Source of the DNA: Oscillospiraceae bacterium
GTDB taxonomy: Bacteria > Bacillota > Clostridia > Oscillospirales > Ruminococcaceae
Length of the DNA: 40,311 bases
Direction: 5' to 3'
NCBI GenBank assembly: GCA_017436125.1
Contig: JAFSDS010000026.1
Coordinates: 64,862 to 105,172, forward strand
Shown: one piece after another, positions 16,309 through 23,661 of the stretch
How the letters are laid out: each line of letters starts with the position of its first letter
Position numbering within the stretch: position 1 is the first letter of the stretch
Position numbers and translations under genes: made by a program
The notes under the pieces: model-generated
Told to the model about the DNA's origin: nothing
The model's database searches: none
Seen by the model: the letters and a program-made list of their open reading frames with translations, nothing else

Positions 16309-18225
16309 TTATTTTACCCTTTTCGGTTTTTTTGATTTTCCGCTGAGCTTGGGGTTCTTTCTTTTGCCAAGAGGCTTGTCCTTTGTGAAAGAAATCTGTT
16401 TGTTTCCGTTTTTTTCGGCAATGTTTTTTGCGCGGAAGTCCTCGCGGACTATGCAGTCCGGGCCGTTTCCGATAAGGTCCTCGCGATGCGCTTTGCGCAA
16501 TGCTTTGCGGACTGCGTCGGCGTTTTCCGGGATATAATACTGCAAAAGCGCGCGCTGGAGCATTTTATCTTCCGGATTTGTGGGAACATAAACTTCCTTC
16601 ATGGTATAGGGGTCAAGTCCGGTATAGAACATGCAGGTGGAAACAGTTCCCGGAGTGGGATAAAAATCCTGGACCTGTTCCGGGCGGATGTTGTATTTTT
16701 TGAGGAACTGTGCAACAGCAACCGCGTCCTTTATGGTGCTTCCCGGATGGGAGGACATGAGGTAGGGAACAAGATACTGTTCCTTTCCGGCAGAGCGGGT
16801 AAGTTCCATAAATCTGTTCTGGAACTTGACGTAGGTGTCGATATGGGGCTTGCCCATCATATCAAGAACACCGGCGCTGCAATGTTCCGGAGCAACTTTA
16901 AGATGTCCGCTGACGTGGTATCTTACGAGATCTTTAAAGAAACTGTCGTCCTCATCTGCCATAACGTAGTCATAGCGGATTCCGCTGCGGATAAAAACGG
17001 CTTTTACCTTGGGAAGAGAGCGAAGCTCACGAAGGATATCAAGATATTCGCTGTGGTCTGCAATAAGATTGGGGCAGGGAGTTGGCGCAAGGCATTTTTT
17101 GCCGGCGCAAAGACCAAGCTTTTTCTGCTTTTCACAGGCGGGATTGCGGAAGTTTGCGGAAGGGCCGCCAACGTCGTGAATATATCCTTTAAAACGCGGG
17201 TCGGCGGTAAGTATTTTTGCTTCATTTATTATGGATTCGCGGCTTCTGCTGGTAACAAATCTTCCCTGATGGAAAGCGAGGGCGCAGAAGTTGCATCCGC
17301 CAAAACATCCGCGGTTCTGGTTAATGGAGAAAAGAACTTCCTCAATGGCGGGAACACCGCCCATTTTCTGATAAACGGGGTGGAAGTCACGCATATATGG
17401 AAGGGCAAAAACCTCGTCCAGTTCCTCTCTGTTAAGAGGAGCGGAGGGCGGGTTTTGAACAAGCATCATGTTTCCGTGGCGCTGGATTATCTTTTTTCCG
17501 CGGATATGGTCCTGTTCGTCCTGCTGTTTTCTGGTGGCAATGGCATATTCTTTTTTATCCGCACAGACTTTTTCAAAGCTGGGACATTCAACGGCGGGGC
17601 CGGGTTCATATTCCTGAACGGGAACAAGATAGCAGGTTCCGCGGATGTCGGTCATGGTGCAGGGGAATTCGCCGTTATTAAGTCTTTCCGCGATTTCAAG
17701 GGTCTGGTGTTCGCCCATACCGTAGGAAAGAAGATCCGCGCCGGAATCAACAAGAACGGAGGGCATTACTTTGTTTTCCCAATAATCATAATGTGCAAAA
17801 CGGCGGAGGGATGCTTCGATTCCGCCGATGATTACCGGAACGTCGGGATAAATGGATTTTATCTTTTTGCTATAGACGGTAACGGCTCTGTCCGGACGAA
17901 GGCCGGCTTTTTTGCCAGGAGAATAGGCATCGTCGCGGCGTTTGCGTTTTGCAACGGTGTAATGGGCAACCATGGAGTCGATATTTCCTGCGGAAACAAG
18001 AAAACCGAGCCTTGGTTTTCCAAAACGGGTAAAGTCATAATTGCTCTTCCAGTCCGGCTGGGCAAGAACAGCAACGCGATAGCCTCTGCTTTCAAGAAGG
18101 CGGGTGAGTATTGCCGGGCCGAATGAAGGGTGGTCAACATAGGCGTCACCGGTGACAAAAACAAAATCGACTTCGTCCCAGCCGCGCTTTTTCATGTCTT
18201 CTTTATTTATGGGCAAAAAGGGCAT
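16309..18225 (-). CDS. YgiQ family radical SAM protein
   Basis: A 638-residue protein of the YgiQ family (UPF0313). The N-terminal part has DVPVIIGGIEASLRRFAHYD and resembles a cobalamin-binding-like domain. The radical SAM cluster motif CFGGCNFC (CxxxCxxC) lies at about residues 304-311, followed by a TIM-barrel segment including VRYHVSGHLKVAPEH and the conserved LVPYLMSSHPG. The C-terminal 50 residues are basic. The reaction is not known. I chose the ATG at 18225 because GGAGG lies eight bases before it. A 546-codon frame on the opposite strand is a shadow. Confidence 0.92.
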   Translation of the reverse strand: MPFLPINKEDMKKRGWDEVDFVFVTGDAYVDHPSFGPAILTRLLESRGYRVAVLAQPDWKSNYDFTRFGKPRLGFLVSAGNIDSMVAHYTVAKRKRRDDAYSPGKKAGLRPDRAVTVYSKKIKSIYPDVPVIIGGIEASLRRFAHYDYWENKVMPSVLVDSGADLLSYGMGEHQTLEIAERLNNGEFPCTMTDIRGTCYLVPVQEYEPGPAVECPSFEKVCADKKEYAIATRKQQDEQDHIRGKKIIQRHGNMMLVQNPPSAPLNREELDEVFALPYMRDFHPVYQKMGGVPAIEEVLFSINQNRGCFGGCNFCALAFHQGRFVTSRSRESIINEAKILTADPRFKGYIHDVGGPSANFRNPACEKQKKLGLCAGKKCLAPTPCPNLIADHSEYLDILRELRSLPKVKAVFIRSGIRYDYVMADEDDSFFKDLVRYHVSGHLKVAPEHCSAGVLDMMGKPHIDTYVKFQNRFMELTRSAGKEQYLVPYLMSSHPGSTIKDAVAVAQFLKKYNIRPEQVQDFYPTPGTVSTCMFYTGLDPYTMKEVYVPTNPEDKMLQRALLQYYIPENADAVRKALRKAHREDLIGNGPDCIVREDFRAKNIAEKNGNKQISFTKDKPLGKRKNPKLSGKSKKPKRVK

Positions 18226-18354
18226 GGCTTTAACCTCCAAAACATACTAAATCCATTATATTCTATCATAAAAATATAAAATATAAAAGGGCTTTTTTTA
18301 AAACTCCAAATTATTCCTGTTGGGAATCTTAAGATTGTCTTTACAGAAAATTCA

Positions 18355-18383
18355 TTGACTTGCAACCTGAAAAAAGGTAAAAT
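18355..18383 (+). promoter_or_regulatory. Strong promoter of the 70-residue exported protein gene
   Basis: TTGACT (18355-18360), 17 bases, TAAAAT (18378-18383). A dyad ATTCC-5-GGAAT (18313-18327) lies upstream and could be a regulator site. Confidence 0.8.
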
Positions 18384-18421
18384 CTTTTTATGGAAATATA
18401 AACCGAAAAGAGGTTTTGAAA

Positions 18422-18634
18422 ATGAAAAAAATCCTTTCTGCTCTTTGCGCCACCGTTATGGCGTTTTCCCTTTCTGTTAACGCTTTTGCCGGCGCACCTG
18501 TTCTTTTTGAAGAAGCCGGTTCCATGATCAATACAGGAGGCGAGGGTCTTGGCCTTATGATCGCCGCGGGCGTTGTTGGCCTTCTTGCAATAGTCGGCAT
18601 TGTATTCTTTTTTGTTACCGGAAAAAAGAAATAA
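18422..18634 (+). CDS. Small exported single-pass membrane protein, unknown function
   Basis: A 70-residue protein. Residues 1-23 form a signal peptide (basic MKK, hydrophobic core, AFA cleavage site). The short exported part is about 20 residues (GAPVLFEEAGSMINTGGEG), and residues about 45-66 are a glycine- and valine-rich membrane helix followed by a KKK stop-transfer tail, so a type I topology is expected. It is not a lipoprotein and has no sortase motif. AGAGG lies eight bases before the ATG; the TTG two codons earlier is less well placed. A near-consensus promoter and a good terminator make it a single-gene unit that is probably well expressed. I do not recognise the family. Confidence 0.75.
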   Translation: MKKILSALCATVMAFSLSVNAFAGAPVLFEEAGSMINTGGEGLGLMIAAGVVGLLAIVGIVFFFVTGKKK

Positions 18635-18644
18635 TATTCAAAAT

Positions 18645-18672
18645 AAAAAACGCCCTGTGAAGGGCGTTTTTT
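18645..18672. terminator. Bidirectional terminator
   Basis: CGCCCT (18651-18656) and AGGGCG (18661-18666) around GTGA, extended by A and T runs on both sides. It ends the small exported protein gene and the convergent UDG gene. Confidence 0.88.
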
Positions 18673-19244
18673 TATTCGGAATAAACTTCCGGACAGATTT
18701 CTTTTATTTTTTCCTGGAGGGCGAAAAAGTCCTCCATGGCGGCGGGTTTCTGGTTCGGATTGCGAAGAAGTGCTGCAGGATGGAAAGTTCCCATAACAAG
18801 GCGGCCGTTCATTTCGCGGAATTCACCGTGTTCCTTGGTGACCTTAAAATTGGGGTCGATAAAGCGGATGGCGGAGACTCTTCCAAGACAGACAATTATC
18901 TTAGGATCGATTATCTCTATCTGTTTATTGAGCCATTGGCGGCATGCGGCAACCTCTTCCTCTTCCGGGTCGCGGTTTTTAGGCGGGCGGCATTTTACCA
19001 TGTTTGCAATATAGATATTCTTTTCGCGGGAAAGATCAACAACGGAAAGCATTTTATCAAGAAGTATTCCGCCGCGGCCGACAAAAGGAATGCCCTGAAG
19101 GTCCTCATTTTCGCCCGGGCCTTCGCCGATGAAAAGTACCTTTGTTTTTGGATTTCCGACACCGAAAACAACATTGTTCCTTGTTTCACAAAGTTTACAG
19201 TTTTTACAGTTAAGGCATTCTGCGCGAAGTTCATCAAGAGACAT
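18672..19244 (-). CDS. Family 4 uracil-DNA glycosylase (iron-sulfur)
   Basis: A 190-residue enzyme that removes uracil from DNA. The family 4 signature is complete: C-x2-C-x2-C near residues 10-16, the GEGPGENEDLQGIPFVG active-site loop (about 40-56), NMVKCRPPKNRDP, and the C-terminal FHPAALLRNP with the conserved histidine. Cysteines in the N-terminal cluster, KCRPP and AACRQW supply the 4Fe-4S ligands. The length is normal. SD GGAGGTG at six bases. Promoter TTGATA-17-TATGAT at 19274-19302. It is transcribed as a single gene. Confidence 0.93.
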   Translation of the reverse strand: MSLDELRAECLNCKNCKLCETRNNVVFGVGNPKTKVLFIGEGPGENEDLQGIPFVGRGGILLDKMLSVVDLSREKNIYIANMVKCRPPKNRDPEEEEVAACRQWLNKQIEIIDPKIIVCLGRVSAIRFIDPNFKVTKEHGEFREMNGRLVMGTFHPAALLRNPNQKPAAMEDFFALQEKIKEICPEVYSE

Positions 19245-19273
19245 GGATACACCTCCGAAAACAGTATAGAATA

Positions 19274-19302
19274 ATCATACATTAATTCGAAGGATTTATC
19301 AA
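19274..19302 (-). promoter_or_regulatory. Promoter of the uracil-DNA glycosylase gene
   Basis: On the minus strand TTGATA (19297-19302), 17 bases, TATGAT (19274-19279). Confidence 0.65.
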
Positions 19303-19305
19303 GTA

Positions 19306-20046
19306 TCAAATAAGCCGGATGTAATCGGAAGAGGCAAAGCCAACCGTGCCGTTATAGTTTACCGTATACCAGCCGTTTTTGCTTCCGAGCACCGTGAGCA
19401 CGGCACCGTTTGGAGCGGATGCAAGGATGCGCCCGCCGGTGCTCGGATAGCTGCGGATATTGAGATTTTCGTTTTGTAAAGCCACTTTTCCCGTTTGCGG
19501 CGTCATTGGCGGAACAAGGGGAAGCCCAAAATACTCCGTCATTGAAAGGGCGAGTTTTTCGGCAATAAGGCCGAGGTTTGATGTTATCCAGTTTGCGTCA
19601 TCGGCGTTATCGTGGTATGCTATCTCAACGAGCACGGCCGGTGCTCGCGTGCGGGTAACTTCACCGAGAGAAGTGGTGCTCTGTGCCCTTGCTCCTGCGG
19701 GGAAAGCATAGATGGTGCTCAGGTTTTCTGCGATGAGCACCGCGGCTTTTCTTCCGTTTGCGCTGTTCGGAGCGTAGAATGCTATGATGCCCTGAACTTC
19801 GCCATAGCGGCCCTCCGGCGCGGCATTTGAATGAAGGGCAAGATGAAAATCATAGTTTCCGGCGTTGGAAGCTCTTATGGAAGAACCGGCAGTCATCTGC
19901 GGTGTATTTCTTGTGTAGCGAATGCCGCTTGCGGTGAGCCATGGTTCAAGTTCATCCGCAAGAATGTTCATCCAGTATTCTTCACTGCCGCCGGTGACAT
20001 AAAGATTTGCTTCCTGAGTTGAGGGGCTGAGATATATGTTGGGCAT
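19306..20046 (-). CDS. N-acetylmuramoyl-L-alanine amidase with C-terminal SH3b domain, no signal peptide
   Basis: A 246-residue zinc amidase (Amidase_3 type) that cuts the bond between N-acetylmuramic acid and the peptide stem. MPNIYLSPSTQEANLYVTGG opens the domain; the metal and catalytic positions lie in FHLALHSNAAPEG and VLVEIAYHDNADDA. Residues about 187-246 form a bacterial SH3 domain (LNIRSYPSTGGRILASAPNG, then GWYTVNYNGTVGFASSDYI). There is no signal peptide, so export must be by lysis, another route, or action in the mother cell or spore. ATG at 20046 follows GGAGGTGG. It uses GTG-CTC and AGC-ACC far more than its neighbours, which may point to a different origin. Confidence 0.88.
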   Translation of the reverse strand: MPNIYLSPSTQEANLYVTGGSEEYWMNILADELEPWLTASGIRYTRNTPQMTAGSSIRASNAGNYDFHLALHSNAAPEGRYGEVQGIIAFYAPNSANGRKAAVLIAENLSTIYAFPAGARAQSTTSLGEVTRTRAPAVLVEIAYHDNADDANWITSNLGLIAEKLALSMTEYFGLPLVPPMTPQTGKVALQNENLNIRSYPSTGGRILASAPNGAVLTVLGSKNGWYTVNYNGTVGFASSDYIRLI

Positions 20047-20082
20047 GAAATCCACCTCCGCAAAAAATCAAAATATATTTTC

Positions 20083-20112
20083 ATTCTATGCGGCGGAAGA
20101 AATAATTGTTAA
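20083..20112 (-). promoter_or_regulatory. Candidate promoter of the amidase gene
   Basis: On the minus strand TTAACA (20107-20112), 18 bases, TAGAAT (20083-20088), ending 37 bases before the start codon. Confidence 0.5.
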
Positions 20113-20167
20113 AAGCAAAAATTTAATAAAAACAGTAAAAAATTCCCTTTATTTTATATAATATTTC

Positions 20168-20176
20168 TGTTATACT
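20168..20176 (+). promoter_or_regulatory. Extended -10 promoter of the phoH operon
   Basis: TGT-TATACT (20168-20176) is an extended -10; only a weak TTTATT sits 17 bases upstream. It would start the transcript about 50 bases before the SD at 20225-20231. Confidence 0.5.
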
Positions 20177-20235
20177 ATATATTTGTGGAAATTTTTTTAT
20201 TTTTTAGAAAAACCGCTATGCGGTAAAGGAGAACT

Positions 20236-21246
20236 ATTACGGAACAGTTAGTTGATATCGAAAGAATGGAAAATGCAGTTGCCCTTTTCGGCAGCTTTGA
20301 TGAAAATATTAAGGAAATCGAAAAAGCCTACGGAGTCGGAATTCTCTGCAGGGGAACACAGATAAAAATTTCCGGCGATCCGGAAAAAGTTTCCCTTGCG
20401 GGAAAGGCGGTTCAAAGCCTGCTTTCCCTCATCAGCAGGGGTGAGGAACTCAATGACCAGAACATCCACTACGTTATGGATCTTGTTAACGAGGGCAACG
20501 AGGATCAGATAAATAAAATAAGCAGCGACTGCATCTGCATCACTTCAAAAGGAAGACCGGTTAAGGCAAAAACCCTTGGCCAGAAGGCTTATATCGAGGC
20601 TATTAAAAATACTACCGTTACCATAGGCGTAGGCCCTGCCGGTACCGGCAAGACCTATCTTGCGGTGGCCATGGCGGTAAAAGCCTTCCGCAATCAGGAG
20701 GTAAACCGCATCATCCTTACAAGACCGGCAGTTGAAGCGGGAGAAAAACTCGGTTTTCTTCCCGGTGATCTTCAGAATAAAGTTGATCCCTATCTTCGCC
20801 CTCTTTATGATGCTCTTTTTGAAATGCTCGGTGCAGAAAACTATCAGCGTTTTGTTGAAAGAGGAAATATCGAAGTTGCGCCCCTTGCATATATGCGAGG
20901 CAGAACTCTTGATGATTCTTTTATAATCCTTGACGAAGCACAGAACACCACTCCGGAACAGATGAAAATGTTCCTCACAAGGCTTGGCTTTAACTCAAAA
21001 GCCGTTATCAACGGCGACGCCACCCAGATCGACCTTCCGTCCATCAAAAAAAGCGGCCTTGTTGAAGCGATGAAAGTTCTTAAAGACGTTGAGGATGTTT
21101 CGCTTATAAAATTTACCGAAAAGGATGTTGTGCGCCACAGACTTGTCCAGAATATAATCAAGGCGTATGAAAAATATTACGAAAGGACAGCAAAAGAAAA
21201 TGGCAATCGCAAAAGTTATCATATCAAACAGACAGAAAGAAATTAA
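20236..21246 (+). CDS. phoH: PhoH family ATPase, probable AUU start
   Basis: A P-loop ATPase/RNA-helicase-like protein of about 336 residues, the normal PhoH length. Walker A GPAGTGKT lies about 130 residues in, and DDSFIILDEAQNTTPEQMKM holds Walker B. The N-terminal KH-like part has GVGILCRGTQIKISGDPEKV. The first ATG (20266) has no convincing SD. Ten codons upstream, AAAGGAG (20225-20231) sits four bases before an in-frame ATT, and translation from there (I-T-E-Q-L-V-D-I-E-R-M-E-N-A) fits the usual PhoH opening with TEQ. I therefore put the start at ATT 20236; the safe minimum is 20266-21246. It is the first gene of the phoH-ybeY-era cluster. The yqfC and yqfD genes often found before it are absent. 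Confidence 0.88.
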   Translation: MTEQLVDIERMENAVALFGSFDENIKEIEKAYGVGILCRGTQIKISGDPEKVSLAGKAVQSLLSLISRGEELNDQNIHYVMDLVNEGNEDQINKISSDCICITSKGRPVKAKTLGQKAYIEAIKNTTVTIGVGPAGTGKTYLAVAMAVKAFRNQEVNRIILTRPAVEAGEKLGFLPGDLQNKVDPYLRPLYDALFEMLGAENYQRFVERGNIEVAPLAYMRGRTLDDSFIILDEAQNTTPEQMKMFLTRLGFNSKAVINGDATQIDLPSIKKSGLVEAMKVLKDVEDVSLIKFTEKDVVRHRLVQNIIKAYEKYYERTAKENGNRKSYHIKQTERN

Positions 21247-21697
21247 AATACCAACCGGTATAAGAATGCTTATGCGCCGCTGCTGCGAGGCAACTCTTCA
21301 GACAGAGGGTTTTACCGAACCCGGAGAAATAAGCATCAGCTTTGTATCAAACGATGAAATAAAAGAAATAAACGCCGAATTCCGCAACGTGGATGCTGTT
21401 ACCGACGTAATATCCTTTCCCCTTGGGGAAAACGGAATATATGACCGCAACCCGGAAAGCGGGGCACTTCTTCTGGGCGATATAGTAATCTCGCTTCAGA
21501 AAGCGGAGCAGCAGGCCGAACTTTACGGCCATACACTTCAGAGAGAAGTTGCATATCTTACGGTACATTCCGTTCTGCATCTTCTCGGTTATGACCATGT
21601 CAACGGCGGCATGGAGCAGGTACATATGAGAGAAAGGGAGGAAACCGTCCTCGCGAAGCTCGGTCTTCAGCGTGACGCCAGCTATGTCAATGAATAA
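21200..21697 (+). CDS. ybeY: Endoribonuclease YbeY (rRNA maturation factor)
   Basis: A 165-residue zinc-dependent RNase needed for 16S rRNA 3' end maturation and 70S quality control. The zinc motif HSVLHLLGYDH (H-x3-H-x5-H) lies at residues about 123-133; EINAEFRNVDAVTDVISFP and LLGDIVISLQKAEQQA are the other family hallmarks. The start at 21200 lies within the end of phoH (47-base overlap) and gives the typical opening of a beta strand then NRQKEI; an earlier ATG at 21167 would add an atypical lysine-rich leader. Its 3' end overlaps era. The neighbours Era and PhoH act in the same small-subunit pathway. Confidence 0.93.
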   Translation: MAIAKVIISNRQKEIKIPTGIRMLMRRCCEATLQTEGFTEPGEISISFVSNDEIKEINAEFRNVDAVTDVISFPLGENGIYDRNPESGALLLGDIVISLQKAEQQAELYGHTLQREVAYLTVHSVLHLLGYDHVNGGMEQVHMREREETVLAKLGLQRDASYVNE

Positions 21698-22598
21698 TAA
21701 TTTTGAAACAAAATCCGCTTTTGTAGCCATTGTCGGAAGACCGAACGTGGGCAAAAGCTCTCTTCTTAACGCACTTATAGGTGAAAAGGTTGCGGCAGTT
21801 TCCGCAAAGCCCCAGACCACCCGTACCAGAATCACCGGTATCCTTACCAAAGGCCTTACCCAGTTTGTGTTTATCGATACCCCCGGCCTTCATAAGCCCA
21901 AAACAAAACTTGCGGACTTTATGGTAAAACAGGTGGGAGATTCCGTTGCGGATGTTGATATCGCAATTCTTGTTGTTGAACCTAAGGGCGAAATAACCCA
22001 GCCGGAACGCGACCTTATCGAACGCTTCAAGGCGCTTCGCCTTCCCGCAATCCTTTGCATCAACAAGATCGATACCCTTGAAAACAAGGAAGAAATGCTT
22101 GCAAAAATCGCGGCACTTTCCAAGGAATATAATTTTGACGAAGTAATTCCGATTTCTGCCCTCAAAAAAGACGGAATCAACATTCTCACCGATGAACTTG
22201 AAAAATACGCGGAGGAAGGCCCGCACTATTTTGCGGACGATTCCATCACCGACCAGCCCGAAAGAGCCATTGTTGCGGAACTTATCCGCGAAAGAATGCT
22301 TGTTGACCTTGAGGATGAGGTTCCCCACGGAATCGCCGTTTCCATTGAAGCCATGAAAGAGCGCGATGATAAGGATATGGTCGATATCGATGCTATCATC
22401 TATTGTGAGCGTGACAGCCATAAAGGCATTATCATCGGCAAAAAAGGCGCAATGCTCAAAAAAATCGGCAGCGAATCTAGAATGAGTATTGAGCGATTCC
22501 TTGGCTGTAAGGCAAACCTTCAGCTTTGGGTAAAAGTTAAGGAGGACTGGCGCAACCGCGACGGACTTCTCCGCAACTTCGGATTTACCGAACAATAA
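21684..22598 (+). CDS. era: GTPase Era (30S ribosome assembly)
   Basis: A GTPase of about 304 residues with a C-terminal KH domain that binds the 3' end of 16S rRNA. G1 is GRPNVGKS (18-25), G3 DTPGLHKP (from 65), G4 NKID (from about 126) and G5 ISALK. The KH domain has HKGIIIGKKGAMLKKIGSES, ending with LWVKVKEDWRNRD. The start overlaps the ybeY end; candidate starts are GTG 21672, ATG 21684 and ATG 21690, none with a strong SD, so translation is probably coupled to ybeY. I chose 21684. The length is normal. Confidence 0.93.
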   Translation: MSMNNNFETKSAFVAIVGRPNVGKSSLLNALIGEKVAAVSAKPQTTRTRITGILTKGLTQFVFIDTPGLHKPKTKLADFMVKQVGDSVADVDIAILVVEPKGEITQPERDLIERFKALRLPAILCINKIDTLENKEEMLAKIAALSKEYNFDEVIPISALKKDGINILTDELEKYAEEGPHYFADDSITDQPERAIVAELIRERMLVDLEDEVPHGIAVSIEAMKERDDKDMVDIDAIIYCERDSHKGIIIGKKGAMLKKIGSESRMSIERFLGCKANLQLWVKVKEDWRNRDGLLRNFGFTEQ

Positions 22599-22620
22599 CT
22601 TTTTTTACCTCACATATCCG

Positions 22621-22651
22621 TTTTTCAAAATCATAAAATGATATTGAAAAA
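22621..22651. repeat. Near-perfect 14-base dyad in the era-yqzL gap
   Basis: TTTTTCAAAATCAT (22621-22634) and ATGATATTGAAAAA (22638-22651) pair at 13 of 14 positions around AAA. It lacks the GC-rich stem of a terminator, so it may be an operator or a weak mRNA hairpin. Confidence 0.7.
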
Positions 22652-22672
22652 ACTTGATGCGGGGTAAAAAAC

Positions 22673-22906
22673 ATGAACGAAAACAGTTGGAACGATTTTG
22701 AAAAAACAGGAAAAATAAGCGATTATCTTAACTATAAGCTTTCAAACCGGAACATTATTAATGAAAAGATAAACAGCGGAGAAATAAAACCCGCTCTTCC
22801 GACGGATGTTGGAAAACCGGAAGAAAGCAGTGATTTTAAAAAGCTTCATTTTTCCGTAAACGGCGGTATCGGATATGCAGATCAAGACGAAAGGCATCGT
22901 CCTTAA
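22673..22906 (+). CDS. YqzL-like small protein
   Basis: A 77-residue protein between era and recO, the place where Bacillus has yqzL. The N-terminal SWNDFEKTGKISDYLNYK matches the YqzL pattern W-x2-F-x2-TG-x4-YL-x-YK as I remember it. Bacillus YqzL is about 47 residues; this one has an extra C-terminal tail of some 30 residues that overlaps the recO start by 32 bases, so the tail may be an effect of reading into recO. GGGG lies eight bases before the ATG. Hydrophilic, no membrane segment. Function is not known for the family. Confidence 0.7.
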   Translation: MNENSWNDFEKTGKISDYLNYKLSNRNIINEKINSGEIKPALPTDVGKPEESSDFKKLHFSVNGGIGYADQDERHRP

Positions 22907-23624
22907 AGTACAGGATTATAACGAAAACGATAAGCTCCTTATGGTCCTTACGGAGGATAAAGGGGTAATATATGCCTATGCTTCCGGCGCAAGAAGGATG
23001 AAAAGCGCCCTTGCAACGGTTTCTTCAATGCTTTGTTACGGCGAATTTGTTTTTTTCAAAAACCGTGATAAATATACCGTTGATTCTGCGGAAAGCGAAA
23101 GGCTCTTTTTCGGCATAAGAAAAGACCTTGACAGCCTTGCCTATGCAAGCTATTTTTGCGAACTTTGTCTTAATGCCGCAAACCCGGAGGAGGATGCAAA
23201 GGATATTCTTCGCCTTCTCCTCAATACCTTACATATGCTTGAAAACAAAAAAATCCATCCGGCTTTGCTCAAGGCTATTTTTGAGCTTCGGCTCATGAGC
23301 CTTATCGGATATGCCCCGGATCTTATCGCCTGCAGCGAATGCGGCGAATTTGAAAAAGCGGCATATTGGTTTGATGCTTCCTCCGGAAGTGCAACCTGCA
23401 CCGAATGCCGCCCAAACGCCGCAAACGGCGAGATACTTATTTCAAAAGCCGCTTTTCTTGCCGCAAGGCATATCGTATATGCGCCGATGGAACAGCTTTT
23501 TTCGTTCAGAATAGGTGAAAATTCACTTATCGAACTTTCAAATGCGGCGGAAAAATATGCCGTAACACAGATGGATAAAGTTTTTCCGACCCTTGAATTT
23601 TTAAATTCATTACGTTCGTTCTGA
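22875..23624 (+). CDS. recO: DNA repair protein RecO
   Basis: A 249-residue recombination mediator that helps load RecA on SSB-coated single-stranded DNA with RecR. The N-terminal OB fold reads MQIKTKGIVLKVQDYNENDK, then LLMVLTEDKGVIYAYASGARR. A four-cysteine zinc finger, C-x2-C then C-x2-C, lies at about residues 154-178 (IACSECGEF and ATCTECRPN). The length is normal. The start lies inside the preceding small gene without a strong SD, so coupling is likely. Confidence 0.93.
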   Translation: MQIKTKGIVLKVQDYNENDKLLMVLTEDKGVIYAYASGARRMKSALATVSSMLCYGEFVFFKNRDKYTVDSAESERLFFGIRKDLDSLAYASYFCELCLNAANPEEDAKDILRLLLNTLHMLENKKIHPALLKAIFELRLMSLIGYAPDLIACSECGEFEKAAYWFDASSGSATCTECRPNAANGEILISKAAFLAARHIVYAPMEQLFSFRIGENSLIELSNAAEKYAVTQMDKVFPTLEFLNSLRSF

Positions 23625-23636
23625 TCTTTTATAATT

Positions 23637-23650
23637 TGAAGTCAACTTCA
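23637..23650. repeat. Small dyad just before mutS2
   Basis: TGAAGT-CA-ACTTCA lies between a TATAAT (23630-23635) and the SD of mutS2. It may be an operator; there is only a poor -35. Confidence 0.45.
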
Positions 23651-23661
23651 GAGGTAGAAAT

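Noticed and set aside
16486..18126. A 546-codon plus-strand frame, plus other long antisense frames (24571-25707, 32331-33416, 21687-22595)
   Set aside because: They lie opposite clear genes (ygiQ, mutS2, mnmA, era). The codon bias here, which avoids TTA, CTA and TCA, leaves few stops on the opposite strand. None has convincing ribosome sites or family motifs.
15018..18300. Possible purine riboswitch for guanine deaminase
   Set aside because: The gene is directly behind ygiQ and the leader upstream of ygiQ is short and AT-rich with no purine aptamer pattern.
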